45,086 bases of DNA from Cudoniella acicularis (taxonomy: Eukaryota > Ascomycota > Leotiomycetes > Helotiales > Helotiaceae). The notes under the pieces are model-generated. The model did not search any database and was not told the origin of the DNA. It saw only the letters and a program-made list of their open reading frames with translations. Position 1 is the stretch's first letter. Each line of letters opens with the position of its first letter. Positions 30,011 to 43,400 of this stretch are shown piece after piece. The position numbers and the translations under genes were made by a program. Location of the stretch: contig JAAMPI010000290.1 of assembly GCA_013054445.1 (NCBI GenBank), positions 1 to 45,086 on the forward strand, written 5' to 3'.

Positions 30011-33000
30011 CTTTGAAGAGCTATAACATAAATAAAATCGCGTCTAATAGTCTTTCTCTTTATAAAGATAGATATTATAAAATATATAGCTACTAGTTAA
30101 CCTTTTTACCCTGCCCTTTACTTCTACTACTTTCCCTAGGGCCTTTTAACACCTTAATTTATATAAACACTATACGTAAGTACCTCTAGGGCGCTTTTCC
30201 TAGTAGTATAAATGTTAGAAGATCAGGATTAAAAACCCTCTTACCTCCTAGCCCTACTTATAAACTCTATAGCTTTGCCCTCTCAGAATACCCTAAGAGC
30301 TTATAATAAAGCTCTATTCTAAATTATAAGTATATAAGAGGACGCTTACTTACTATACTTAATTAATATAACCTATAAGTATTTATATAAGCTATATTAA
30401 TTAACTAGTAAAACAAGGGCTACTAAGTCTTAAAGATAGGCTTATAAGTCTNNTACGCCTCNCTAAATTGATTTACTAGATCTATACCTCTTATATAATA
30501 ATTATAATCGTTAATAAAATAAGGAATCTATAGTTCTTTTATATAATCGCTCTTAAAAACCTGTTATATAATACGCTTATTTATTAATATTTTTATAAGA
30601 CGCTTTCTAACCTTTTCTTAAAAGTCTTCTACTTTATCTATAGTATAGATACTACTTAAAATAAGGATAATATTATTATCTGTAAGGAGGAGGCGTTAGT
30701 AGGTAAAGAAGTCACGTGTAAGAGGAAAAAGATTTAGTATAGAACTAATCTCTAGCCCCGAGGGGTCTAGAGAAGCCTCCTTTTTATTAGCTATCTACTA
30801 TCGACGGGGGTCCGATACTAAGACCTAATAATAACAGAAATNAATANTATTATCTAATATCCTATANTACGTATTAAGTNCCCTAGAACTATAATCTTAG
30901 ATATCGGAGGTTTATTATTAATATTATTCTAGATATCCGTCGTCGATCTAAGCTACGTAACGGACGCCCCCTAACAGGTAAGCGAACTATATTATATGTT
31001 TATATAGTCGTAATATAATAAACTAAGACGACTAAGGCGACGAGAGAGATAATATTATAGATAAACTTTAAAAGGAGTTTCGTTTAGCTTTTATAAATAT
31101 CTTTATTATAGTCTCTATTTTCTTTTTTAAGTTTTATAGATATATTCTTCGTATACTAAGACGGCGATTATATTATAGAGAGAGTAGCCTTAACCCTCGA
31201 GTATTAATTTAAATCCCTATCTAGTTCTAATTATAAAAATCGAATAAAAGATCCGATTTATCTTCTCTATCTGATTCTAGTAATAAGAATCGGACAGGGA
31301 GCTAAAAAAGAGTCCCTAAGTCTATATATTACCTAATAAGCGAGAACTATTCTCTAAATATCGTAATTCCTATTTTCTATACCTTTGTTTCTATTTTATA
31401 AAGGTCGGTAATTAAGTTTAATAATAAGTTAATTAAATATATCTTTAAAAGGCCTATAACTAAATTTTATTCTATCTTTCGCTTTATTAATAGAAATTAT
31501 AAGATCTACGTTAAATACTATTCTTTTCTATTATATATTAATCTATTATATATCTTTTTTTATATATTCTTTTATTAATTAAAACTAAATAATAAAAATC
31601 GATTTCTATTTAATATAACTAGTAATAATAAACAGTCTCTTTTTCTTTATCCCTAAACTTAATATAGTAATAAGTATACTAATAGTAATAATAAAGATAT
31701 AGGTTTTATTTATAATAATAATAATTGCCTTTAATATCTTCGTTTTTATAATATCGCTTAAACTAATAAAAAAAAGCACTACTAGTATTAGTAATAGCCT
31801 ACTAGACTTTAGTTAATAATATATTAGGTAAAAGTTTCGCGATTAAGGTCTAAGATTTATTAAAGAAGACTAAGTTCGTAATAGCTAAAGCGATAATAAC
31901 GCTAGAGACTTATACGTAAATAATAAAGCCTATAGCTAAGATAATAAGTTATAGGTCTACGATAGCTTATATTATAGAGAAAAAAGCTTATATCAACAGA
32001 TCGTCGCTAAACCTAATAATAATATTATAGCTATATATTCTTATTACTAATGTCTTAATATCTATAATATATATAAACGCGTCGCCGGTAAGGTAGAAGA
32101 GGCCGCCGAGCGTATATTAGGGTATATAGTAGCCGTAGGTAAAAAGGATAATACTGTTTCTAATAACGGCGAAGACTATAAGTATAATAAAAGAGAGGAG
32201 ACGTACGCTTACTTTAAAGGCGGTGTCGTTACGGGTAAACTAGAAGAAGATCGGGATTATATATATAAAGACGAAGATTATAGTTTTACTTATAGCTATT
32301 ATAATAAAGAGAATAAGTATAGTCCTCGACTTAAAAAACTCTATTAAGAAGATACGTTAGCTAATAGTAATAAAAATAGTATAAATTTATTAAAGTCTTA
32401 AAAGGATAAAAAGGACGCTAGAATAGTAAAAGAGGCCGATAGTTTATCTAGAATTCTAGTCGTAGGTTATATCGTTAAAAGACACGGCTATTACGCTAGA
32501 GGCGAAGGCTCTTATAATAAGAACACTTCTAACGTAGTCTATCTTACGAACGCGGTCTATTAAAGAGATTCCTAGGCAGGGGTCTTTATTAGAGAGTATA
32601 AACAGATAGACGGGGGCGTATACGGCGCTAATATAAAGATTAATATAGAAGGCCTAGCGCTAGCCTTCTAGGCTGTCCGAGAAACTACCGCTAGTAACGG
32701 GTCTAAGAACCGTTCCGAGACTCTAAGTTAAACTAGTATCGCTAATATATATAAGACGTTTATAAATAGTCGTCGTTATAACGAGAAGAGTTATAATTCT
32801 AACGTATATTCTTAAGCCGGTAATACCGTAGATAGCCCGTCTAATAATAAGAGTATCTATAGATAGCGCGGCGCTATAGATAGTAAAGCCTAGTTCGAAG
32901 AGTAAGACGTATAATATATAAGTCGATTTAGTATTAAACTGTCTAAAGATTTTATCTTAGATTAAGTTAGTAGCTATAATACTAATAAGGAATAATATAG

Positions 33001-36000
33001 AGAGCTAGGTAAGGTTTTTAACGTCGTTAAAATATAAGACGATAATAAGCTAGATATCGGCTATAATAGTATTATTAAGTATAAATAAGAAAGTTAAACT
33101 AAAGATAGATAGAACGACGACTATCTATTTCTAGCTAGTAATATCTTATAAAAGAAGTTCTTTAATAGTTTTATTAGTTATTTAGATTTCTTTAAGTCTA
33201 TATCTATAGTTAAGTAATTCTTAAAGACATCTCGAGTTTCTTTATAAAAGGCTATAAAGAAATTATTATTTAAACCTACTTTTATTTTCTTTTTATTAAA
33301 GATATTTCTTACGGTTAAGCCCGTAAAGCTTATCTGATTCTTTTCTATTATCTTTTCTTTTAAGAATAAGTAATAAGGCTAAATTAAGAATAGGATACCT
33401 TAAGAATAATATAACTAAAGAGTATTAAATTAAGCTCTAAATATTAAAAAATAGTTAAAAAATAATATCGAATAGGTTAGATATTAAACGAAAAGAAATC
33501 TAGGCTAAAAAAGTTAATATAAAAAGATAAGGCCTTTAAAGATACTTATTTAATCTATTATAGCCGTTATAGAATAAGATATAATACCTATTATTATAAG
33601 TCTAATATTAGTTCGACTATATTATAACCGGTTAGAACTTATAATATTTTCTTTTATAATAGATAACTAAGTCGCGATATAATAAAATTCTCTATTAGCC
33701 TAGTTTAGGTAGTTATATACTTTATTTAATCGTATATAGACTATATAAATCTTAATAATAGCTCTACTATATTAATTTATCTAGTATATAACGTGTTAGC
33801 GCTAAAAAAGATACCTAAGAACTAAAGTACTATTAAATAATAGAGCCTAGACAGACTTAGATATTAAGCTAATAGCTTAAGAGATATTAGATTATAGTTA
33901 TAAGGCGATATTATTTAAAAGAAAGCCGTATACGATCGTAGTACTTATCCTCGGTCTTTATTCCTAGTCTTTATCCTAGACTCTACTATACGAGACTATT
34001 ATCGTCTAAAAATTAAAAGTTCGGGCGAAATTATATTTATCTCTAACTATATCTTAATTAATATAACGACTAGATTTATAGGCTAATATTATAGATAGGT
34101 GTCTATATATATAAGTACTATTATATAGACTCTATCTCTAGTAAGGGTTAGTATAAGAATATTATATTATAAATTTTTTAATAGCTTTAAATACTAATTT
34201 ATATTTAAAACTGCCTAATATATAAAGTTATATTTGTTTTATTTTTATCTCCTAACTCTATATACGCTATTATATCTATTCTAGTATTTTATTATACTTT
34301 TATTAAATAGTATCGAATATAGTTATTTTTTATCTTTTTTTTCTTCTAGTTTAATAGCTTTATCTAACTATTTTTAAGAATAGATATATAATCGATATCT
34401 TTAATACTCTCGTCTAACTCTATTAACTAGCTATATTATATATTTAATAAACTCTATAACCTTTAAGTCAAATTCTTCGATAATTTATCTATCTAACAGA
34501 TATTACTTAAGCTAAGTCTATTAACTTAATACTATTAATAGAGGATATATAAGGGCGTATTAACGTTATAAAGACATTTAACGGCTAGAAGCTTAATATA
34601 GAATATCTTTTTAGGCTTTTTATAAACCTTATAACAGATATTAACTCTATTAGCTTATTAGAAGTTCTAATTTTATATAAAATCTTATATTTTATTATTA
34701 ATAAATATATTATCTCGATAGCTACTCGATTTATATTTAACTTTACGAGCCTTAGTCTTATTATACTAATCGAGATTAATAGCTAGAATACTTAGAATAA
34801 AGCTAGGTAGGTTATATAGTATAATAGGAACTTTAAGTATTAATAATAGGCAGTTAATTATATAATTACTTTAAGATATCTTTTAACTTTATATCTATAT
34901 TTAGAATTTATCTAAGTCTAATAATACCTTTTTACTTAACGCTACTTCGCTTACTTAGGCTGTTAAAATCCTTACTAGGATATTAGCGAATAGTATTTAT
35001 AAAACAGTAATAAGTTATTATAATAGTATAAATATATAATATAATAATATAGCGATATACTATTAATATCTTACCTAGGAAATACGGTTTAGCTAGACGT
35101 ATAAGTTAAATAAGAATATTATATTATATAGAATAATATATTAGAATATAATATTATTTCGACTATCTATATACTAATATATTAATTCTTGACTTCTAAG
35201 ACTAATAGATTATTAACTACGTCGAGTCTTTATATTAGACCTTTAGATAATAGATATTATATCGATAATATAATATATATTAAGACTATAAAAGAGAATT
35301 ATTTTAATATTTTATTTATATCTTATTAGGCTAAGAGATACTAGAGCGGACAATACCTCTGTTTTATTAGTTACTAATAATAGCTTTGTTTTTATAATTT
35401 TTAAGATATAATATATCTCTATTCCTAGTCTTTAAAATAAAAAAAAGCCTTTTTTTTATCTTATTCTATCTATTTTAGATAATCAAAAGAACTATTATTT
35501 ATAAATCCGCTCTTATATAGTCTATTAATATATATAAGCCTAGAGATTTATTACGCTAGACTTATTTTACCTTTACTATTAATTATTTATCTTTTATAGA
35601 AGTGTCGTTCCTTACTAGTTTTATTAATAAGATAGAGATTAAATATTCTATATTTTATTACCTAGATTAACTATCTAAATATTAAGATAGATATTTAAAG
35701 GCTATATATAAGCTCTAAATTCTACGTATATCGTTAGAAACCCTTATTACTTTCCTCGGTTAAACAAGGCATTATCGTCTTCTAGTATCTATATAAGTCT
35801 ATACTTTAGGTTAAAAAGATATTATTATTCGTTAGTAGAAGTTGTCTTATTACCTCTATTTAATACTTATCTTAAATTCTATAAGATCCGTCTTCGCTCT
35901 ATTAGAGATAGCGTAATAAAAGATTATTTAAAGAAGCTATTAATAATAGGATAGCGATAATATTATAACCGTTAGTATAAATATTATTATTATAATTTTA

Positions 36001-38649
36001 GCTCTATATAAGCAACTAAACCCTATTTAAACTATATAGTAGGTCTTTATATTTATTATTATATAGCCGACTAGAACGTTAATCTTCGTAGGCCTTATTC
36101 CGCTTATCTTTACTCTTTATCTCTATCTTCTATCTTTATCTTATACTTTTACCTTTTATCTATTTATTTAGTTTCTTTTTTTAGAACTAAGTTAGTCTAG
36201 GTCTGTTTATATTAATCTATTACTTTTATTTAGATACGGCTTTAAAGATATAATAGATTTATTAAAAAAATAGATTAAGATATTATATATTTCTTTTAAT
36301 CTATAAAATAATAAAAACTATAAACTTTATATCGCTTTTAAGTTGTTTATTAGGTTATCTATTAATAATTTATCGTCTCTCTACTTCTATTAGGTTTCTT
36401 TTATCGCTATATTTTATTATATCTATAATATATATAATAGATCGAATATAAAACTTAAAGAGAGTAATAGAGAAATTATTATCCTATTATAACGAAGATA
36501 TAAAAGATATTAAGATCGAAAATTATATTAGCTTTATACGGGTACTCTTTAGTCTAGCTAGCCCGCTAACTATCCTCGGGGAGTTAAAGAGGACGATATA
36601 CGCTCTTTTAGCGATAGTCGAACTAATACTTGTTATAAGTTATTCTTAAGGCTATAAAGCCTTCTAAGTAACGAGTAATATTAAAGTTATAGCCTTAAGC
36701 GAAAGCTTATCCTATACTCTTAGCTTTATCTTTCGAACGGTTAATAATACTCTCTAGTTCTATTATCGTATACCGACGCTTAAGCCTTTATTCGATACGA
36801 ATAATAATAAGACTAGTTAATATATACGTCTTATTAAAGTTATATTATATATTATTAATAAGATAGTTTATATTAAATTTCGATATACTTATAATAATAC
36901 GGCTAAATAGAATATAATAACTATTATTATATATCGAGCTTATTAGAACTTTTTTAATTCTATTTCTAATAAAGACTTAAGAATTATCGACTTTTAGATC
37001 GAGGGTTAATTTTTATCTAATAAAAAGTTATTATAAAGAAATATTAAAGTTATAATATAAGATATTCTTTTTAATCTTGTTTATCGCGAGATTCTTAGAT
37101 ATAGTATAGCTAGACTACGCTTTATAATTACTAGATTTAAAGACAATAGTATTTAAAATAGTTAGATAAAATAGAATATTAATATTACTAATATTATAAC
37201 TATTATGTTTATCTTTTATAGTTAAGATATAACTAGTGTTTTCGAGTTAGGCTAGTCTTATTTAACCGCTAACCTAGACGAAAAGACGAAGGTGCTTATT
37301 ATAAGCTTATATATCCTATCTCTACTAGTTAGGACGATAAGAAGAGATACGTATTACCTAAGTCAGCGAGGGTCTTTAAAACTGATTAGTTATTATAAGA
37401 ATAAGAAAAAATAGACTTTAGTTAAAACAATTATAATATTTATCTTAATACTAGATATTAATATTATTAATATAATTATAAATAATATATTTATAATAAG
37501 CTATTAGAATCTAGTATAAGGTCTATTATAGAATAAATTATAATATAATAGAGAAAAGAAAAAGATATTATATCTTTTAGCTTTATATTTTTTTTATATA
37601 ACTTTTATTTTTATATTAGGTCGGGTATTAGTCTTCTCTAACTTAAAAACACTCTAGGTATTTTACTCGAGTTTATAATTTTAATATATATTTAAAAACT
37701 TATATTTAAAAGTATTTTTAATAATCGTAGTCTTTATAAAGCTAATTTTACGAGTATTAATAGAGCTAAAATAGGCTAACTAAGATATAGCTAGTTATTC
37801 GATATCTTATTAAAGCTTATTCTAGCGGCTTTTTAACTACCCCTAGCTTTTTATTCTATAAGATTAGATAAAACCCGCTAGTATTCTTTAATTCTTTAAT
37901 TTAGATAACCTTTTTTATTCGGTTATATACTAGATATTAAGGCTACTTTCTACTTAATATATATAACGAAATCCTATAATATAATAGGATAAGATCTCTA
38001 GGACTAATTTTAGCTCTACGGAGCTAAAAAGAAGAGGCCGGCTTTAGATTCCTTCTATTAGTAGTATTATATAATAGGCCGGCTTATCTTATAAATAAAT
38101 CGCTTCTTTTTTATATATTTTTATTAACTTATTCCTAGTTTTTAATATAATATTTAATAACTTTCTCTCTAGTCTCTTTACCGATTAAGCTTTTCTAGTA
38201 TATTATAGAATTATTATCTATTAAAAACGCTCGTGATTTATTATCGACTTATAATAATCTCTATAATAATAATAAACACGTCTTAGATAAGAAGTATTTT
38301 AGCGTTCTACCTATTAATTTATCTAAAAAAAAGTCTATTATAAATAAAAGATATCTTAACTAAAAAACCTTAACGACGTTTCTTTTAAATAGTTTATATT
38401 AGATTAGATTAATATAACTTTAATAGTCTATATAGTTAAGAATATAAAAAAAACAATAGAATATCTTATTTCTATATTTATTAAAATACTTTAAGTTTTA
38501 ACTAAATATAATACTATTATAATATATAATAGTCTAAAGATATTTTATAATACTAATAACGAAAAGATTAAGATAGTAATAGAGATAATAGAAATAGTCG
38601 ATAAAATTAAGCTATTTAAAGTCTATATATAAAATATATAAATATATAA
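30011..38649. repeat. RIP-mutated repeat desert
   Basis: About 8.6 kb of very AT-rich DNA with almost no CA or TG dinucleotides over line after line, while TA is in large excess and CG remains. No frame of useful length survives on either strand. Ns near 30452-30462 and 30842-30880 mark sequence gaps. Composition and the mutated repeat copy at 30681 show it consists of inactivated transposable elements; their families cannot be read. Confidence 0.9.
30681..31006. repeat. Dispersed repeat, heavily RIPed copy
   Basis: Starts TGTAAGGAGGAGGCGTTAGT and aligns along its length with 20061-20393. Differences are nearly all C-to-T or G-to-A, e.g. GGCAAAG to GGTAAAG and TCTGGCCCC to TCTAGCCCC. Homology stops near 31006, so the elements differ beyond this point or one copy is truncated. 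Confidence 0.75.
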
Positions 38650-39094
38650 TAATATAGACCTATAGATATTTAGTATAACATGGATCGCTAAGCTCTAGAT
38701 CGCACTACCCGCTAGGCCAAAAGACTATAGTATTTACCCGTAGGGGGAATACGCTTAGCACGCTATATCTATATAACATTGGTGCTAACTGCCGGAGTCG
38801 TCCCGAAAGTCGTAGAATGCGGAACAATCACGTGTGTAGAGAATAAACGCGTCTGATTGGTTAGCGTAGAAGTCGGTACACGCTAAAGCAAGAGGTAAGC
38901 TCGAGCTTGCGAGCGCGAACCTCATAGCGACGGCCACGCTCTTTAATAATAAATAAGCTCTATTGCTTAGGCTGTTATGGCCCTCGATCGATCTACGACT
39001 ACGTAATGGCGTCGACGGGCTATCGGAGAGGGACGTGTGATAGGTGCTGAGCGCGTTAAGCTTTAATCTACGCGTCGAGAAAGCAGAAGCGGGT

Positions 39095-39125
39095 ACAGGA
39101 GCAGGAGCAGGAGCAGGCGTAAGAG
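39095..39125 (+). repeat. GCAGGA hexamer tandem repeat
   Basis: Three and a half perfect GCAGGA copies (ACAGGAGCAGGAGCAGGAGC) followed by degenerate GCAGGCGTAAGAGCAG. Related GCAGGAGCAAGGCCAGGAGC occurs near 39304. Confidence 0.75.
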
Positions 39126-39916
39126 CAGTGTCATAGAGCAGTCAGGCAGACGTCAAGTAAACAGTGCTCTATTACTTAGAATAATCGACGAAGAAGAGAA
39201 GGGGAAAGGAGAAGCTGCCACGTATTTAACCTCTGCCCGAAACCTCGCTTAGGCCTAGCGCCGTCACGTGTAGAACAGGTCACGTGAACCAACTCCGTGA
39301 CAAGCAGGAGCAAGGCCAGGAGCAGTCTATAGGTTAGTTTAGAGCTCTCTACAGGTTAAGGTAGCTATAGCTAATAATTTATAGGTCCGCAAGTACAAGA
39401 GCCACGCCGAGTATACTCACGTTGTCAACGATATTACGAACGCTCTGTTTTTAGGTCTTATAAGACCTATCCTATATACTAATCTTAAACTTAAGAAAGA
39501 TCTCTTTATGTACAACTATAATAAGAACTAACCTATAAAGATCTCGAACGTTATATTCAGACTTAGTAACGTAGCATAGGAATAGTAGAGCAGGGTTAGG
39601 ACAGTTTCTAGTCTTTTATAGTTAAGGAATATCTTTGACAAGGAGAAGCCTCTTAAGAGAAGATCTATTAAAAACGAGAGCGCCGGCGGAAGGATTTACG
39701 AAGGTAGGGCGAGTTATACATAATCATAGAACAGCTATTTATACTCGAAATTCAGACGGAAATAGATAGTCTTTATAATCGTTTATAGCCTAGAGATTAT
39801 AGAACACGTTAGAGGAAATAGAATTAGTATATAGGACTTTTAAAGACTTTAGCTTTATAGGCTCTATAGGTGCTTTATAGGGCTTTACGGGCTATACCTT
39901 TACAGGCCCCGCAGGG

Positions 39917-40023
39917 CGAGCTTTAAAGCGTCGTGAGCTAATAGGCTTACTGGCAGAGCTAGAAGGCTCCGTTAGGAGCCGCTAGCGGCGCCAGTGAGCC
40001 TTGGCGAACAGCTTCAAAGCTCG
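39917..40023. repeat. Nested foldback (long imperfect palindrome)
   Basis: Outer arms CGAGCTTTAAAGC (39917-39929) and GCTTCAAAGCTCG (40011-40023) pair at 12 of 13 positions. Inner arms AGGCTTACTGGC (39943-39954) and GCCAGTGAGCCT (39990-40001) pair at 11 of 12. Inside lie a GGCTCC-GTTA-GGAGCC hairpin and a near-palindrome around CGCTAGCG. Such nesting fits a foldback or MITE-like element, or a stable RNA hairpin. Confidence 0.75.
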
Positions 40024-40037
40024 TAAGGCAAGAATAC

Positions 40038-40133
40038 ACTATAGCCGAAGTCCGCCCGGGCCACATGACTAGTCGCGTGACTATCACGTGGCTTCGCTAA
40101 ACAGTAGCGGACCTCCGACGCTATCGCATCACA
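40038..40133. repeat. 96-bp direct repeat, left copy
   Basis: Runs from ACTATAGCCGAAGTCCGCCC to GACGCTATCGCATCACA. Identical to the copy at 40357-40452 except for one base (CTAA versus CCAA). It contains a dyad with CCACATGA and TCACGTGG arms and paired GTCCGC/GCGGAC. Confidence 0.9.
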
Positions 40134-40356
40134 AGATACCCCCCTCTATAAGCGACGACCTCGGCGCTTTTCCGTAACGCATTACGTACTTATTCGCACA
40201 ATCGCTTATTCTGTAAGTAGGAAGCCTAAAATATAGCTTAGACCCTAAAGGAATCGCTATAAAAACCAGCGTCCTTTTCAGCCCTTTAGGTGGCTTCTCT
40301 ACGCCCTAGAAGCCAACAGTCGGGCTCCTAACCCTCTGAGCTAAAGTGCATGCGCT

Positions 40357-40452
40357 ACTATAGCCGAAGTCCGCCCGGGCCACATGACTAGTCGCGTGAC
40401 TATCACGTGGCTTCGCCAAACAGTAGCGGACCTCCGACGCTATCGCATCACA
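40357..40452. repeat. 96-bp direct repeat, right copy
   Basis: Second copy, starting 319 bases after the first. The single difference from the left copy is a C/T site in a CA context, fitting a RIP-type transition. Immediately after it the sequence returns to RIP-mutated AT-rich DNA, so it marks the right edge of the island. Confidence 0.9.
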
Positions 40453-40460
40453 TTTAGAGA

Positions 40461-43400
40461 TAATATTATTAATAACTTATAATCTATAGAGCTTAGATTT
40501 AATAGCGAGGACTAAGGATTATAAGAGCTATAATATATTAAATAAGTTCTATTATTATATTAAACCTTAAAAAGCTATCTTTAATAGTTAACTATAATAT
40601 AATTTCTTTAAAAGCTGTCTAACGAATTATAAAATCTATTAGTTCTAAGAAATTAAAACGTCTAACTATTATTAGAGTCTTTATTTCTAGAGTCGACCTT
40701 TAAAAAGTTATCTAGCCTTTTAAAGCTTTTATAAAGAAGTTTATATTAAAATATATAGATTTTAACGACTTTTATTTATTTATTAAATTTATCGTCTATA
40801 TTAAAAATAACTTATTACTTAATTATATTTATTTTAAAAAGATTTTAGAAATAGAATAGTTTTTTTTTTAATTAAGAAAAATTTAATATAAATATAATAT
40901 AAAATCTAAAATCTTTAAAAAGAGATATTTTTAATAATCTTAAGATAAAGAAAAAGAAATAAGATAGAAAATAAATTATATTATCGTCTTATTAAATAAT
41001 ATATATTCTTTTTACGTTTTAATAAAGCCGATATATTAAGGTTTCTAAGGACTATAAGTCTATACTAGTATTTTTTAAAGGTTAGTAAAATTTTATATAT
41101 ATAATAAATATTGTTTTAGTTAAAAATATCTTATAAACAGATAGCTCGTTACCTATTTATCTTATAGATAGATAGGTTATTACCTGCTTATTATAGCTTA
41201 AAAGAGGTCTTTCTCTTCTTTTTCTCTTAATTCTATAGATATCAGTTAATTAATACTATTATATTCTGTCTTAATATTATTCTATAACTAATATACTAGC
41301 GGAGTAAAACGATCTAAAAGAGCCGTTTTAGGCTCTTAAGAGCTCTAGTTACTTAAAGGCTATACTATATAACTAAGTCGAAGTATATAAGTTTAGAGGC
41401 GTCTATTTTTAGGTCCCCGTTTACTTATAAATCCCTTCCCGGTACCCTATTAACGATTTAAGCCCCTAAGCTTACTCGTTAACTTCTGTCTAAACTAGCC
41501 TACCCCTTTAGGCACTATCTAGCCAGAAATCTATATCTTTCTATATTATCTCTTACTTTTACTAATTTATAATAGTAGCCTTAAGACCTGTCTTAAACTA
41601 GACAGTATACTAGCGCGCGTATTATCTATAAAACCCTCTACTTCTCTATCGGTTAATAGACCTATATCTCTTCTTCTAACTAGTCTTTATCTATAAATCT
41701 TCGTTCTTTAATATATTGTCTTTACTATACTAAACCCTTACCTTATTAGGTCTTTAACCTTACTGTTATATTTAGAGTAGCGAGGTTTCTTTTTATATAT
41801 CGACAGTTCTTTTATATTATTATGTCTAGTTAGTCTTATAATCGTACCGGTTAGCTATATAAGTAACTAACCGCCGCTTTAATACTAAACGAGAAGAAAC
41901 GACCTAATTATTTCGCTAAAGAACGAATATTAATAAGCTCTTTAGACTAATTACTAAAAGTCTTATAAATACTATACTTTACTAAGGCTATAATAATATA
42001 TTTATTAATAAAAACAGATAAAGAAAACAGATTACTATTTATAGACCTAATAATAGAGAAGACGTAATTATTTATAATAATAGTATAACCTTTTAATATT
42101 AGCTTTAGCTATATTAATAACTCTTTATAATAACCTATTAAGGTCTTTTTAATACCGGCTTCTCTTCTAAAGAGTAATATAAAAGTTCTAGAGACCTTAA
42201 GACTAAAGATCGATAACCTTCTAAGTCTAACTTTTAAAAAAGAATAGATATTAAAGAAGTATAAGAAGATAACTAAGAAAGAGTAGACAAGAGACTTAGT
42301 ACGTAATAAAATCTATTATAAGATAGTATAATATAACTAACGATCTTATAGAAAATCAAGACTAGAGTCTAGATAATAAAGTTCTTTTTTCTAAAAAAAT
42401 AAATTTTATTTATAGTCTTATTATCTTTTCTATACTTTTAATAACTTTCTTAATCTTTAATATAATAAAGGCTCTTCTATTAAGAAATAAACTTTCTATT
42501 TAGACGATTAATATAAAAACTTAGTTATAAAAGATAGTTCTTTTAATATCTTATATTTTATTAGTTTTATATCTTATTATATTCTAGAATTACTAGAAAG
42601 GTAGCTATAGAAGTATTAAGAGAATAGCTGTCTATTATATCTTTTTTCTAATAGTATTTTTTATTTTTAATACCGTTATATAAAGTATTATTACTAGTAT
42701 TCTTTAGAGTATAAATAATAATAATAATAATAAAGACGTCTAAAGATAGTTATATATAGATAATAAGAGACGATAGGTTTTTACTAATAAAGTCGACTAT
42801 ATATTAGTTTATAGAATATAGATAAGTTTCGTCTATTCTTAAGTTTAATATAGTTTCTAATATTATTCTAATCTTAGTCTTTAGTATACTACTTTATTAA
42901 AGTTATTCTCGAGTATATTATAATCCTGTTTTACTCGATAGTCTTTTATAGATACTATTTTAAATAACGCCTTTAAAAGTCTATAGATATCTATAACTAT
43001 ACTCGTTTAGATCTCTACCTCTCTTAACTTTACTCCTAATCTATACCTAACGCTCCTAGTTTATTAATGTCTTTATCCTACTCTTAGTATATAAAATCTC
43101 CTCGCTTCCTATTACCTATCTACTCTTCTAACCTTTTAGCTATAGCCGAAGACGGCTATATTAAAGCGTCCGGTACTCGACTTATTAATACTAAGCTATT
43201 ATTAGCCCTTACTATAAAGCTATTCGCTCTTTAAGCACTACCGATTAAGGTTTACGGCGCTATACTTAAGGTAGCGTAAACTAGGCTTAGATTACCGACT
43301 CTACTAAAAGAACTAGTAATTAAGCACGTAGCTCTCGCCCCTAATAAACAAACCTACGACGCTATTCTTATCCTAGGTGCTTATACGAGCCCCTTAACTA

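Larger units (their letters stand above)
38650..40460. mobile_element. Less-mutated, GC-richer repeat island (retroelement fragment)
   Basis: Composition changes abruptly: CA and TG dinucleotides return and GC rises. A TATAACA|TTGGTGCTAACTGCC boundary near 38775-38795 looks like an LTR end followed by a tRNA primer-binding site. Between 39090 and 39320 are GCAGGA hexamer repeats and paired CACGTG motifs. A partly open, stop-ridden stretch from 39380 onward could be a gag remnant. No intact frame. The island seems to be a younger or less RIPed insertion in the older desert. Confidence 0.5.

Noticed and set aside
40290..40350. tRNA gene suggested by TAGCTCAGAGGG on the minus strand
   Set aside because: No B-box, no acceptor-stem pairing and no full cloverleaf; at most a tRNA-derived fragment.
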